From [Clostridium] viride DSM 6836 (GTDB lineage: Bacteria > Bacillota > Clostridia > Oscillospirales > Oscillospiraceae), in assembly GCA_000620945.1 (NCBI GenBank), contig JHZO01000006.1, positions 124,001 to 188,000 on the forward strand: a stretch of 64,000 nt of DNA, given 5' to 3'. Both the position numbers and the translations under genes were made by a program. Of this stretch, positions 9,088 through 18,139 are shown piece after piece; position 1 is the stretch's first letter, and each line of letters begins with the position of its first letter. The notes below the pieces were generated by a model. That model had not been told where the DNA came from and made no database searches. It was given only the letters and a program-made list of their open reading frames with translations.

Positions 9088-9927
9088 TTGCGAGCAATTC
9101 AAAAGTGGCTGGATCGGTTCTGCTACAAGCATCCTCGCTTTGCCATCCCCAATCTGATGATGTATATTGTAATGGGTACGGCAGCGGTGGCGCTATTTGA
9201 TGCCTTTAGCATGAGCCACGGTGGCTTTAGTCAGTTTTTTTATTTTGATCGCAATTTGATTTTAAGCGGACAATTTTGGCGGATCGTAACCTTTCTTTTT
9301 GTCCCCACCGGCGGCAATATTTTCTTAGTGGCCATCTCCCTGTACTTCTACTACTTTATTGCCAATGTGTTGGAGCGGGAATGGGGCTCGACCAAGTTTA
9401 CCGTATATTATTTATCCGGCGTTATCTTAAATATCCTTGTTGGATTTCTGGTGGGATACACCAATATTTTCTACATCAATATGGCACTCTTTTTTGCCTT
9501 CGCCACGCTGTATCCCAATATGCAGGTTCTGCTGTTTTTCATCCTTCCCATAAAGATTAAGTGGCTGGCTTGGTTTGACGCTGCCTTCTTTGTCTATGAA
9601 ATGTTGGGATACCTCTTCCAAGGCTATCCCCAGATGGCGCTGCTTCCCCTCATCGCGATTTTAAACTACCTGCTCTTCTTTGCCGGGGACCTACTGGACT
9701 TTGTGAACCATAAGAAGCGGCAGGTCAATGGCCGCAATCGGAAGACCGTGGATTTCCAGTCCGCCCAACAGCATGCCAAGGAGAAAAAGGGCTATCTGCA
9801 CAAGTGCGCCGTTTGCGGAAAAACGGACGTAACAAATCCCGAACTAGAATTCCGTTACTGCTCCAAGTGTAAGGGCTATTACTGCTATTGCTCGGAGCAT
9901 ATCAACTCTCACGTGCACATTGAATAA
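9088..9927 (+). CDS. Rhomboid-fold membrane protein with C-terminal zinc ribbon; apparently not a protease
   Basis: A 279-residue protein with about six membrane segments arranged like a rhomboid protease (FFYFDRNLILSGQFWRIVTFLFVPTGG, then VLEREWGSTKFTVYYLSGVI). The catalytic GxSG serine motif is absent: the equivalent stretch is INMALFFAFATLYP. The C-terminal tail has four CxxC-type positions (CAVCGK ... YCSKCKGYYCYCSEH), suggesting a zinc ribbon facing the cytoplasm. TTG at 9088 is chosen because AAGGAGG lies 10 nt upstream; the in-frame ATG at 9046 has no site. It precedes cdd closely on the same strand. Likely a binding or chaperone pseudo-rhomboid; function unknown. Confidence 0.75.
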   Translation: MRAIQKWLDRFCYKHPRFAIPNLMMYIVMGTAAVALFDAFSMSHGGFSQFFYFDRNLILSGQFWRIVTFLFVPTGGNIFLVAISLYFYYFIANVLEREWGSTKFTVYYLSGVILNILVGFLVGYTNIFYINMALFFAFATLYPNMQVLLFFILPIKIKWLAWFDAAFFVYEMLGYLFQGYPQMALLPLIAILNYLLFFAGDLLDFVNHKKRQVNGRNRKTVDFQSAQQHAKEKKGYLHKCAVCGKTDVTNPELEFRYCSKCKGYYCYCSEHINSHVHIE

Positions 9928-9941
9928 AAGGAGGTGCTGGG

Positions 9942-10346
9942 TTGACCGATCAAGAACTCATGCAAAACGCCCGGGACATGCTGCCCCGTGCCTATGCCCC
10001 CTATTCCGGTTTTTCGGTGGGTGCGGCATTGGAAGCGGAAGACGGCAGGATCTTTACCGGGTGCAACGTGGAAAATGCGGCCTATGGCTCCTCCATCTGT
10101 GCCGAGCGGGGGGCCTTGCTCAAAGCCGTCAGTGAGGGAGCGCGCCGCTTCCGTCGCATTGCTGTGATTGGTAGTGGACCGGAGCTTTGCCAGCCGTGTG
10201 GTGCTTGCCGCCAAATGCTATCCGAGTTTGCCCCGTCTTTGGACGTTCTGGTGGGCAGTGCGCAAACGGATGAGATGCAAAAAAGCACGCTCTCAGACCT
10301 TCTGCCCTATGGCTTCGGCCCCGCACAGCTTAAGGAGCATCCGTAG
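9942..10346 (+). CDS. cdd: Cytidine deaminase
   Basis: Deaminates cytidine and deoxycytidine to uridines for pyrimidine salvage. The 134-residue length fits the small tetrameric class. The N-terminal AYAPYSGFSVGAAL and GCNVENAAYG stretches are typical. The zinc site is CAE in SSICAERGALLKAV plus PCGACRQ. It starts at TTG (9942) behind AAGGAGGTG, 14 nt after the rhomboid-like gene, and is followed by a terminator, so the two genes form a short operon. Confidence 0.95.
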   Translation: MTDQELMQNARDMLPRAYAPYSGFSVGAALEAEDGRIFTGCNVENAAYGSSICAERGALLKAVSEGARRFRRIAVIGSGPELCQPCGACRQMLSEFAPSLDVLVGSAQTDEMQKSTLSDLLPYGFGPAQLKEHP

Positions 10347-10360
10347 TAAGCATAATCAGT

Positions 10361-10396
10361 CACCGTCGAGGAGCGTTCCTCGGCGGTGTTTTTTTG
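10361..10396 (+). terminator. Rho-independent terminator after cdd
   Basis: CACCGTCGAGGA-GCGT-TCCTCGGCGGTG hairpin followed by seven T. Confidence 0.9.
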
Positions 10397-10503
10397 TGTT
10401 GAGGGACGAAAAAACTGGAATTTTGTTCCCTCAAAAAGCAAAATAATTGTTCTTATTTTTGCCGAAATGCCCCTATTTTCGCGGTTTTTGTGGAAATGTT
10501 CAC

Positions 10504-10532
10504 TTGACAGAGAGAAGCTTTTCCAGTAAGAT
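10504..10532 (+). promoter_or_regulatory. Housekeeping-type promoter for the M23 hydrolase gene
   Basis: TTGACA (10504-10509), 17-bp spacer, TAAGAT (10527-10532). It lies about 80 nt before the ATG of the M23 gene and after the cdd terminator. Confidence 0.75.
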
Positions 10533-10613
10533 ATTAGGGTAGAAAATGACAAATTATTTCAATTTTGTATCAGAAGTTACAAAATTCGTTCACGACAAGA
10601 CTGGAGGTTCTAT

Positions 10614-11864
10614 ATGACAGCTCGTACCGCCCAAAAACCAAACCCTACGCGCTTCGGGCTACGATCGCTTTCGCGCCAGATGGCGGCATGCTTGGCTATT
10701 CTTTTGCTGGTGATGGTGGCCGTTCCCGTTGGTGCGATTACCAAGGCAGATATCAACGCTCTCAAAAATCAGCAGCAGCAGCTCAATGCGCAAAAGGCCA
10801 GTTTGCAGAATAAAATCAGTGGAGTACAGAACGATAAAGCAAAACTAGTTCAGAAAAAGCTGCTCTTGGAAGAACAGATTGAAGTCATTCGGCAACAGTT
10901 GCAGGTCACAAACGACATGATTGCCAACTACGATCAGGAGATTGCGGACAAGACCGTAGAGCTTCAAAAGGCAGAAGAGGAGGAAGCACGTTACTACGAC
11001 CTCTTCTGTGAGCGAGTCCGCGCCATGGAGGAAGGCGGCGAGGTCAGTTATTGGGCCGTCCTCTTTAACTCCAACAGCTTTTCCGATCTCATTGACCGCA
11101 TCAACCTAATCAGTGAGGTTATGGATCACGATAACCGCATGATGGATGCGCTTCAGGCAGCCCGTGCCGCCGTTGCCGATGCGAAACAGCAGCTGGAAAC
11201 GCTGCGGGCAGGCCAAGTGGAAGCCAAAAAGAGCCTAGAGTCGTCCCAGGCAGAACTCAGGCAGCAGCAGGCCGCCCTGGATGCTCTGATTGCAGAGCTG
11301 AAGGCGAAGGAAGCAGAGTATAAGGATAAGCTGGACGATTTAGCAGAAGACTCCGTGGACCTGTCCAAGGACATTTCGGCTGCGGAGAAGAAATACGCCG
11401 CGCAAATTGAGGCGGCCAAGCAGCAACATGCCAACCAAGGCGGCGGTAGTGCAAACCTGACCGGCAGCGGCGGTTTCATCTGGCCCCTGCCCGGATATAC
11501 CGGCATTACCTCCCCCTACGGAAGCCGTACCCATCCCATCAGCGGGAAAAGCAGCTTCCACGGTGGTGTGGACATCGGCGCACCGGGCGGAACCAGGATC
11601 ATTGCCGCCAAGGCAGGCACCGTTGTGATTTCCGCGTACAACAGCTCCTATGGCAACTATGTTGTCTTAGCCCATTATGATGGGAGCAAGACACTGTATG
11701 CCCACATGAAGTCCCGCGCTGCGTCGGAGGGACAGAGCATCAGCCAAGGTCAGACCATCGGCTATGTGGGCTCCACCGGCAGCTCGACGGGTAACCATCT
11801 TCACTTTGAAGTCTGGAAGGGCAGTTCCTCCTCCACCCGAACCAACCCCATGGGCTTCTTCTAA
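10614..11864 (+). CDS. Secreted coiled-coil M23 peptidase (EnvC/LytM type)
   Basis: Exported murein hydrolase or hydrolase activator, 416 residues. A positively charged N-terminus and the hydrophobic stretch MAACLAILLLVMVAVPVGAI form a signal peptide (about residues 23-42). Residues 45-275 are long coiled coils (LKNQQQQLNAQKASLQNKI and similar heptads). The C-terminal LytM domain has the zinc ligands HGGVDIG, the AH of YAHMKS, and HLHFEVW. All metal ligands are present, so it may be enzymatically active, unlike E. coli EnvC. ATG at 10614 follows GGAGG. It is monocistronic, with its own promoter and terminator. It probably acts in septal or cortex peptidoglycan remodelling. Confidence 0.92.
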   Translation: MTARTAQKPNPTRFGLRSLSRQMAACLAILLLVMVAVPVGAITKADINALKNQQQQLNAQKASLQNKISGVQNDKAKLVQKKLLLEEQIEVIRQQLQVTNDMIANYDQEIADKTVELQKAEEEEARYYDLFCERVRAMEEGGEVSYWAVLFNSNSFSDLIDRINLISEVMDHDNRMMDALQAARAAVADAKQQLETLRAGQVEAKKSLESSQAELRQQQAALDALIAELKAKEAEYKDKLDDLAEDSVDLSKDISAAEKKYAAQIEAAKQQHANQGGGSANLTGSGGFIWPLPGYTGITSPYGSRTHPISGKSSFHGGVDIGAPGGTRIIAAKAGTVVISAYNSSYGNYVVLAHYDGSKTLYAHMKSRAASEGQSISQGQTIGYVGSTGSSTGNHLHFEVWKGSSSSTRTNPMGFF

Positions 11865-11888
11865 ACAACTGAAGTTTATACAGGAAAG

Positions 11889-11925
11889 AACGGCTCAGGC
11901 ACCCAAGTGCCTGAGCCGTTTTGTG
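11889..11925. terminator. Bidirectional terminator between the M23 gene and mnmE
   Basis: AACGGCTCAGGCAC-CCAA-GTGCCTGAGCCGTTTT, a near-perfect stem with T-rich sequence on the plus-strand exit. It separates two convergent genes. Confidence 0.88.
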
Positions 11926-11942
11926 TTGTTTCAGACTGGGGA

Positions 11943-13313
11943 CTATTTCCCCACGCAGAAGCGCTCGAAGATGCGGGTGGTAATGTCATCCCGCAGGGTG
12001 GTTCCGCTCAGTTCACCCAGCGCGGTCAAGGCTTCCTCCACGTCGATGAGCAAGAGATCTGGGGGGAGGGAGGAGAGAAGGCCTTCCTCCGCCCGGAGCA
12101 GGGCATCTAAGGCACGGCGGGCAGCCCCCTGCTGTCTTGCGTTGGTCAGGAGCGGAGCGCTGCTTACATCGCGTCCAAAGGGGAAGAGAGCTTGGATGGC
12201 GTCTTCCAAGGAGGATAGACCCACTCCACTTTTGGCAGACAGAGAAAGAATGGAAGGAAAGTCCGATTCCAGTTCCGCGGTGGAGAAGGCGGCTGGCTTG
12301 TCCGACTTATTGATGAGGAGGAGACAATGAGGAGCACGCTTGGCAAGCGCCATAGCCTCGTAGTCTTCGGAGCTTAAGGGCGCGGACCCATCCAGCATCA
12401 GAAGGCAAAGCTCCGCCTCCTCCACCGCCGCACGGCTGCGCAAGACGCCAAGCTGCTCCACCACATCCTCGGTTTCACGTAGGCCTGCCGTATCGATGAG
12501 ACGAAGCAAAACCCCGCCCACCGTCACCCGGGCCTCAATGGTGTCTCGGGTGGTGCCGGGAAGATCCGTGACGATGGCACGGGCATAGCCGGACAGGGCA
12601 TTGAGAAGTGAGGATTTGCCAACGTTTGGCTTGCCAAGGATGGCGCAGGGAATGCCCTTTATGATCTGCCGTCCACGGGTATAGCTTTGGAGGAGTGCCT
12701 CCGTCTGGGAACGTGCCAAGCGAAGAGCCGTCCCGATGGTTTCCTGGCGGAAGGGATCGATGTCCTCATCGGGATAGTCCAGCACGGCGTAAAAGTGAGC
12801 CATCAGATCCACAAGACCATCGTAGATCTCCGAGACACGGCGGGAAAGGGCGCCTTCCAGTTGCGAAGCGGCCTGCCGGGCGGCGGAAGGGGTCTCTGCA
12901 TCAATCAGGTCGATGACCGCTTCCGCTTGCATCAGGTCAAGCTTTCCATTTAAAAAGGCCCGCTGGGTGAACTCACCGGGAGCGGCCTGACGGGCTCCCA
13001 GGGAAAACAAAAACTCTAAGAGCAAGGAGAGGAGCATGGGGGAGCCGTGGCATTGCAGCTCAGCCGTTTCCTCCCCGGTATAACTATGGGGAGCACGGGC
13101 GACAAAGGCCAAGCCGCGATCCAACACGCGGCCTTCGCCGTCTGCCATGGAACCGTATACCAGCTGTCGATCCGGACGCTGGCATAAGGGCGCACCCTGC
13201 TGCGGAGTAAAGAGCCTAGAGGCCGTTTCGATGGCGCCCGTACCCGACAAACGGATGATCCCAACCCCGCCGGGGGCGGTACCGGTTGCGATTGCTGCAA
13301 TCAAATCCGTCAA
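11943..13313 (-). CDS. mnmE: tRNA uridine-34 modification GTPase MnmE
   Basis: With MnmG, installs carboxymethylaminomethyl groups on wobble uridine-34. It has 456 residues, the family norm. The N-terminal formyl-THF-binding domain begins [22 protein letters not shown]. Helical segments flank an inserted G domain with GKPNVGKSS (G1), TTRDT, DTAG (G3) and NKSD (G4). The C-terminus ends in the family motif CVGK. TTG at 13313 is chosen: GGAGGG lies about 6 nt upstream and the family starts at this residue, whereas the longer frame to 13397 is unsupported. The mnmG and yidC neighbours common near replication origins are absent here. Confidence 0.96.
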   Translation of the reverse strand: MTDLIAAIATGTAPGGVGIIRLSGTGAIETASRLFTPQQGAPLCQRPDRQLVYGSMADGEGRVLDRGLAFVARAPHSYTGEETAELQCHGSPMLLSLLLEFLFSLGARQAAPGEFTQRAFLNGKLDLMQAEAVIDLIDAETPSAARQAASQLEGALSRRVSEIYDGLVDLMAHFYAVLDYPDEDIDPFRQETIGTALRLARSQTEALLQSYTRGRQIIKGIPCAILGKPNVGKSSLLNALSGYARAIVTDLPGTTRDTIEARVTVGGVLLRLIDTAGLRETEDVVEQLGVLRSRAAVEEAELCLLMLDGSAPLSSEDYEAMALAKRAPHCLLLINKSDKPAAFSTAELESDFPSILSLSAKSGVGLSSLEDAIQALFPFGRDVSSAPLLTNARQQGAARRALDALLRAEEGLLSSLPPDLLLIDVEEALTALGELSGTTLRDDITTRIFERFCVGK

Positions 13314-13401
13314 GAAAATCCCTCCGTAATCTTTGTGGAAACCGCCGTGAAACTTTCCCTTGACAGGCTCCCGAACTGCTTCGAAATGCATAGGCACTGG
13401 A

Positions 13402-13440
13402 TGTGCACAATGTGTATAAGTCTGTGGACAATGTGTATAA
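13402..13440 (-). promoter_or_regulatory. Cluster of four DnaA-box-like 9-mers
   Basis: On the minus strand: TTATACACA, TTGTCCACA, 3 bp, TTATACACA, TTGTGCACA. TTATACACA fits the relaxed DnaA-box TTATNCACA; the other two differ by one base. The array is a 21-bp unit repeated twice, head to tail, in the spoIID-mnmE gap with AT-rich sequence beside it (13441-13500). It could be a replication-origin element, a DnaA-titration site, or a DnaA-controlled promoter for mnmE. Confidence 0.55.
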
Positions 13441-13597
13441 CCTCTGAATTTTCAACATTCCAAGAAAGGAAAAGATATCCTAATATTTTCCAATTACCGT
13501 ATATACAGTCCAGAAATGCATCGTCAGAACGCACAATAAAAATGGAATTGGTAACAGATGGTTACAGATTGGAGGCAGGGTCGCGCAAGATATCCTG

Positions 13598-14605
13598 CTA
13601 ATTGGGAGGCTTCTTATTCCACAGCTCTGCAGGGCAGGGTGCAACCGTTACCCCCGTGTAGTACCAGCAAAGGATATCGCGATAGCTTTTCCCTTCCTTG
13701 GCCATGGTATTCGCCCCATATTGGCTCATGCCTACGCCATGCCCAAAGCCAGTCACACGGAAGGTAATCTCGCTGTCCGTTGTCTCAATGGAAAAGGCCG
13801 TGGACCGTAGGGAGAAGAGCGTGCGAAGCTCTGTGCCCTTGACCGGAACACCACCCACCAGAATCCGGCTGACGCTGCCTCCTGCGCTGCGTTCGGCTTC
13901 TCCGAACCAACCACTGGGAGCGCCCTCCAAAACGGCCTCCGCATGGGCAGTTAGGAAGGTCTTTTTAAAGTCCTGGGCGCTGATCTTGGCTTCCGTGTGA
14001 TAGTTCGGGACATCGTCCCCCTCCGGGCTTTTCACACCGACTAGATAGGGAACGCTGTTGCCCCATACCTGTACGGCGTCCAGTGTCTGGGAAGCCGAAC
14101 TGGAATGGAAGACCGCACTGATGAGTTTGCTATCATACAGGATGACCTCGGTTCCGGTTTCCTGCACGGCTCTTAAGATTTTTTGCGTGTTTTCTTCCGC
14201 CTTGCTGCCCCAATTCTGGGCCGCCTTTTCGGGGCTTATGTAGGCCTGACAGCAGCGGTGGTCCCCACAGATGTCGGCATCTGGGTGACTTTGGTTGGTC
14301 CACTGTGCACGCTGCATGGCATAGGTTCGTGCAGCCACGGCCTGCGCCTTGAGGGCTTCTAATTCAAAGGAGGCGGGCATTTCAGCGGCAACCACGCCCC
14401 AAAGGTATTGGTTGACGTCCATTTCCCGGACGGTACCATCCAAGAGCACCCGCAGGGTTCTTCCACTGGAGAGATCTTCAATCTTTTGGGCTGAGGATGG
14501 GGGTGGGGTTCCCTGCGGAGAGGCCTTGTCCGGCCCCGGGAGCAGAAGGGGAATCAGGAACAACAGCAGGACGAGTGTAACCGCTGTTACGAGAATTTTA
14601 CGCAT
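13598..14605 (-). CDS. spoIID: Stage II sporulation protein D
   Basis: Peptidoglycan lytic transglycosylase of the SpoIIDMP complex that drives engulfment during endospore formation. It has 335 residues, with one N-terminal membrane anchor (VTAVTLVLLLFLIPLLLPG). The SpoIID core begins MDVNQYLWGVVAAEMPASFELEALKAQAVAARTYA, which carries the catalytic Glu in AAEMPASF. It ends with VTGFGHGVGMSQYGANTMAKEGKSYRDIL, the typical C-terminal motif. ATG at 14605 has AGGAGG upstream. spoIIM and spoIIP are not nearby. It supports a spore-forming host. Confidence 0.93.
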   Translation of the reverse strand: MRKILVTAVTLVLLLFLIPLLLPGPDKASPQGTPPPSSAQKIEDLSSGRTLRVLLDGTVREMDVNQYLWGVVAAEMPASFELEALKAQAVAARTYAMQRAQWTNQSHPDADICGDHRCCQAYISPEKAAQNWGSKAEENTQKILRAVQETGTEVILYDSKLISAVFHSSSASQTLDAVQVWGNSVPYLVGVKSPEGDDVPNYHTEAKISAQDFKKTFLTAHAEAVLEGAPSGWFGEAERSAGGSVSRILVGGVPVKGTELRTLFSLRSTAFSIETTDSEITFRVTGFGHGVGMSQYGANTMAKEGKSYRDILCWYYTGVTVAPCPAELWNKKPPN

Positions 14606-14723
14606 AGGGGCTGGCCTCCTTTTTCTGCTTGTCCCTCCAGTTTATGCCGCGGTGGGCAAAATCAGAACAGGGGAGAGGTCGTGGAAAGGGAACATTTCGA
14701 TGAGCTGGTTTGCGCGGAGTTTT

Positions 14724-16355
14724 TTACTCGAGGGAGAATTGATTCCGAATGATTTTTCCATTGCTGTTCCTCTGAAACTCGGATACAAACTCCAAGGCCT
14801 TGATTTTCTTAAAGCCACTGCAACGCTCGTTGTGGAAGGCAAGAAGCTCCTCCCGTAAGGTGTCCGAGGGAGAGATGCCGTCTGCAAGGCGGACATAGAC
14901 GCGAATGTGCTGGCCGTAGCGTGCATCGGGGGCCCCCACGGCCAAGGCTTCATACACCGACTTGTGACGCGAGAGCTCATTTTCAATCTCGAAGGGACTG
15001 ACGCGGTAGCCTCGTGTTTTGATGAGACCATCGGCACGGCCAAGGTAGTACAGAAACCCATCGGCATCCCGGTAGCCTTCGTCTCCCGTGTGAAAAATAT
15101 CACCATCCCAGAGTCCGGCATCCGCTTCGGGGTCTTCAAAGTATCCGGAAAGAAGGCCAACGGGGCGCTGATGGCGATCGGCCAAGATCACGATTTCCCC
15201 GTGCTCGCCAGGTTCCGCCAGACTTCCATCGTCTTTTAAGATTTCCACATGATACTTGGGAAGGATTCGTCCCATGGAACCCTCCCGACGGCCCATGTTT
15301 TTCGAGTTGGCCGCAATGAGCCCCGCTTCCGATTGGGCATAGCCCTCATAGAGCACCTGTCCGGTCTGACGGTACACGGCATCGGAAACATCCTGGGTTA
15401 ACTTTTCTCCACCAACGGCAAAGCAGGTAATGGACGAAAGATCATAGCCATCCATCCCCACCTCCAAGAGCTGGCGATACACCGTGGGTTGTGCCATGAT
15501 GGACGTGACTCGAAGCGCTTCAAGCTGAGCGAGCACCTCCTCGGCATGGAAGCGTTCGTAATCGTAGACAAACAAGGACGCCTCGCAAAACCAGTGTCCA
15601 TAAAATTTTGTTCCGCAGACCACCTCCCAGGCGGTGTTTCCCGTGGCAAAGTGCAGGGTGTCCGGGGAGGCATCCTGCATATAGCGGGAGCCCAAGGCCG
15701 TGGGGAGGGTAAAGGCATGGTCATGCAAGACGCCCTTGGGTTCTCCGGTGGTACCCGAGGTGAAGTAGAGAAGGATTGGCTCATCCGCCCGGGTCGGAAC
15801 GCGAGGAAGCTGCTCCGGTGCAGCTTCCACCAGCTCGGTAAAATTCCTAAAACCCGGAAGGGCCTTATGCACCGTGTACAGGGCGGATAGTCCGATGGAT
15901 TCCGCCGCTTCCCGGACTCTTCGAGGGGTGTCGCCCTCATGGGTTGAGATAAACAGCTTGGCGTGGGACTTTCGCATGCGGTAGGCGAAGTCGTCCACGG
16001 AGAGCAGGTGAAAGACCGGAGAGAGCAAAAGGCCCAATTTATGGGCGGCTAAGGCAATGTACCAAAATTCATAATGGGTTTTTAGGCTTACCATAACCAC
16101 ATCGCCCTTTTCTAAGCCCAGAGAGCGAAACACGTTGGCGGCTTGGTTGCTCAGACGGCGAAAGTCGGAGAAGGTAAGACGCCGCTCGACTCCGGCTGCA
16201 TTGCGCCAAAGCATGGCAAGCTTGTTGGGATAGAGCTCAGCCAGGGGATCGAGAACGTCATAGGCAAAATTATAATCGTCGGGATAGGAGAGGGTGGCAC
16301 TCTGAAGGACGCCAGCCTCGTCAAAGGTCTCCCGATAAAAGCGTTCATAAAACAT
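14724..16355 (-). CDS. AMP-forming acyl-CoA synthetase (medium-chain/benzoate type)
   Basis: Activates a carboxylic acid to acyl-CoA via an acyl-AMP. The 543-residue protein carries the family signature LLYFTSGTTGEPKGVLHDH (P-loop), GYAQSEAGL (A5 region), GDIFHTGDEGYRDADGFLYYLGRADGLIKTRGYRVSPFEIE (hinge), and the catalytic lysine in RNSNGKI near the C-terminus. Overall it resembles MACS/benzoate-CoA ligases rather than acetyl-CoA synthetase, but the substrate cannot be fixed. ATG at 16355 follows AAAAGGATT. It appears monocistronic, with a terminator-like hairpin about 90 nt upstream (16446-16490) closing the preceding gene. Confidence 0.88.
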   Translation of the reverse strand: MFYERFYRETFDEAGVLQSATLSYPDDYNFAYDVLDPLAELYPNKLAMLWRNAAGVERRLTFSDFRRLSNQAANVFRSLGLEKGDVVMVSLKTHYEFWYIALAAHKLGLLLSPVFHLLSVDDFAYRMRKSHAKLFISTHEGDTPRRVREAAESIGLSALYTVHKALPGFRNFTELVEAAPEQLPRVPTRADEPILLYFTSGTTGEPKGVLHDHAFTLPTALGSRYMQDASPDTLHFATGNTAWEVVCGTKFYGHWFCEASLFVYDYERFHAEEVLAQLEALRVTSIMAQPTVYRQLLEVGMDGYDLSSITCFAVGGEKLTQDVSDAVYRQTGQVLYEGYAQSEAGLIAANSKNMGRREGSMGRILPKYHVEILKDDGSLAEPGEHGEIVILADRHQRPVGLLSGYFEDPEADAGLWDGDIFHTGDEGYRDADGFLYYLGRADGLIKTRGYRVSPFEIENELSRHKSVYEALAVGAPDARYGQHIRVYVRLADGISPSDTLREELLAFHNERCSGFKKIKALEFVSEFQRNSNGKIIRNQFSLE

Positions 16356-16445
16356 GAGGAATCCTTTTCTTTCTACAGAATCGACTTTATTATAGACAAG
16401 CTCTCCCATCTTGTCAAAAAATATTCGCAGGGGAACGTCCGGCAT

Positions 16446-16490
16446 GAAAAAACTGACACGTCATACGGCAAAGCCGCTGACGTGTCAGCC
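16446..16490 (-). terminator. Rho-independent terminator after the zinc-ribbon gene
   Basis: Minus strand CTGACACGTCA ... TGACGTGTCAG hairpin followed by six T, just after the stop of the 16494-16886 gene. Confidence 0.88.
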
Positions 16491-16493
16491 CCG

Positions 16494-16886
16494 TTAAGAT
16501 TTTTCTTCAAATTGTGCACCGCAAGCACGGCAATTGACTTGAATCTTCCCCTTGCCCCGAGGAACCCGTAAGGGCTGGTGACAGTTGGGGCATTTAAAAT
16601 AACGATGTTCCTTATCGGCATGCACCGTGCGCCGGAAGCGAATCCAACGTGCCGTAGACTGAAACAGAGCCAGGAAGCGGCCGTTTTCCACCTGACGACG
16701 TTCCCGGTCGGTGGAGAAAAAGCGGAAGATCGCATAGAGAAGGATCACGTAGGCCGGAATGGCCAGAGGAAGAATGTGGGTGATACGAACGATGGTTCGA
16801 ATCAGGAAAAAGAGAAGCAAAAGGAAAACCGTATACGCATCAAAGCCGTAGCGGGTCATCATGAAGTGTTTCAATCGACTGGTCAA
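16494..16886 (-). CDS. Small membrane protein with C-terminal zinc ribbon
   Basis: A 130-residue protein of unrecognised function. Two close hydrophobic segments (AYTVFLLLLFFLIRTIVRI and LPLAIPAYVILLYAIFRFF) are followed by a basic linker. The C-terminal zinc ribbon is FKCPNCHQPLRVPRGKGKIQVNCRACGAQFEEKS, with CPNC and CRAC pairs. The start is TTG at 16886 with a weak GGAGAT site; an internal ATG at residue 9 is an alternative. Similar zinc-ribbon membrane proteins are common in Clostridia without known function. It has its own terminator. Confidence 0.72.
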   Translation of the reverse strand: MTSRLKHFMMTRYGFDAYTVFLLLLFFLIRTIVRITHILPLAIPAYVILLYAIFRFFSTDRERRQVENGRFLALFQSTARWIRFRRTVHADKEHRYFKCPNCHQPLRVPRGKGKIQVNCRACGAQFEEKS

Positions 16887-17074
16887 AGAGGCATCATCTC
16901 CATCTCGCGCAGGAAGGCCGAAGGATTTCCTTATAAGTTCACGCTGATTTTACTTAATTATAATCAAATGCTGTGACCAGTCAAGGAATGAAACGTAAAT
17001 ATTGTGTGAACGATGCAAAAAAAGTAAGGGGAAATTGGATCTACTTGTAAGAATCGGCAAAGATCAGGAGGGAA

Positions 17075-18049
17075 TTATCGACTGGGGCGGATGCTAACCT
17101 CTCCCGAGGACAAACTCTCTTCTTCGCCGGTTTCATAGCGAACACGGAGCGTAAAGTCCGGGGAAAGGGAGAGCACTCGTGCGGTTCTGCGTTCCTTGCC
17201 TCGAATAACGTCCACTGTCTTGCCCAAGACAAAGCAGCGGCGCTCGTAATCGGAGAAGTATGCCTTGTCCACAAGATGGGGGTAAAGAGACCAGAACTGC
17301 GCCAGGATTTCCGCAATCATCACGCTGCGAAGGTCCCGGGTCGGGGCTTCCTCCAGCACGGTGCCAACCAAATCCGCCAGTTCGGGAGGGATGCCTTCTT
17401 CGGAGGGAAAGAGGTTCAGGCCAATGCCTAAGACGGCATAATGCAAGCCACCGCTTTCCAGGTCCAAGGAGGCTTCGGTGGCAATCCCACAGACCTTTTT
17501 CCCATGGCAAAACACGTCGTTCACCCATTTTATTTCCGCAGGCACTTGACAGTGTTTCTCAATGGCGCGGCAAACGGCCACGGCGGCACAAGTGGTGATG
17601 CAAAGCGCATCCTGCGCTGAAAAGTTCGGACGTAGGAGAAGGCTCATATAGATTCCGCCACCGGATGGAGAGTAAAAGACCCGTCCAAACCGTCCCCGTC
17701 CTGCGGTTTGTTGCTCCGCAACCAGCAAGGTTCCTTCGGGGGCTCCCTCCTCCGCACGCTGACGCAGCATGGCATTGGTGGAGGGCAGCTCCGAAAACAC
17801 CTGGGGAACGATGGGAAGATTGCCAAGGTGCCGCGCAATGCTCTGAGGGGATAAGGTTTGGCTTCCCACGGTGAGCTGATATCCTCGGTTCGGAATGGCG
17901 GTAATCTCATGACCGGCTTCCTGCAATTGGCGAATCACCTTCCAAATGGCATTGCGGCTGACGGAAAGCTCCTTGGCCAAGGCTTCTCCGGAGATGTAGC
18001 TGCCACGGTTTTCCTCCAGCACGGCCAAGACCCGATCTCTTACCTTCAT
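17075..18049 (-). CDS. birA: Bifunctional biotin-protein ligase / biotin repressor
   Basis: Attaches biotin to carboxylase carrier domains and, as biotinyl-AMP holo-repressor, binds biotin operators. It has 324 residues. The N-terminal winged helix is VRDRVLAVLEENRGSYISGEALAKELSVSRNAIWKVIRQL. The ligase core has STNAMLRQ, the adenylate loop QTAGRGRFGRVFYSPSGGGIYMSL and KWVNDV. The small C-terminal SH3-like domain follows. ATG at 18049 follows AGGGGG. It lies 90 nt after bioY. A BirA-type operator overlaps the bioY promoter, so autoregulation through readthrough is likely. A second promoter (18107-18136) lies in the gap. Confidence 0.95.
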   Translation of the reverse strand: MKVRDRVLAVLEENRGSYISGEALAKELSVSRNAIWKVIRQLQEAGHEITAIPNRGYQLTVGSQTLSPQSIARHLGNLPIVPQVFSELPSTNAMLRQRAEEGAPEGTLLVAEQQTAGRGRFGRVFYSPSGGGIYMSLLLRPNFSAQDALCITTCAAVAVCRAIEKHCQVPAEIKWVNDVFCHGKKVCGIATEASLDLESGGLHYAVLGIGLNLFPSEEGIPPELADLVGTVLEEAPTRDLRSVMIAEILAQFWSLYPHLVDKAYFSDYERRCFVLGKTVDVIRGKERRTARVLSLSPDFTLRVRYETGEEESLSSGEVSIRPSR

Positions 18050-18106
18050 GATAAGACCCCCTACCCGATTCCCTCTCACAGAGAGACCGATGTTTCTATT
18101 GGTCCT

Positions 18107-18136
18107 ATTATACCCCAGAAGAGGAGGACAGTGCAA
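18107..18136 (-). promoter_or_regulatory. Possible birA promoter
   Basis: Minus strand TTGCAC (18131-18136), 18-bp spacer, TATAAT (18107-18112). It sits in the bioY-birA gap, about 50 nt before the birA start. Confidence 0.6.
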
Positions 18137-18139
18137 GGC

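Noticed and set aside
13402-13440. CRISPR-like array
   Set aside because: Only two 21-bp units with no spacers; the units are DnaA-box-like.
16935-16980. GTTCACGCT similar to an Agr half-site
   Set aside because: No second repeat at 21 bp and no promoter at the required distance.
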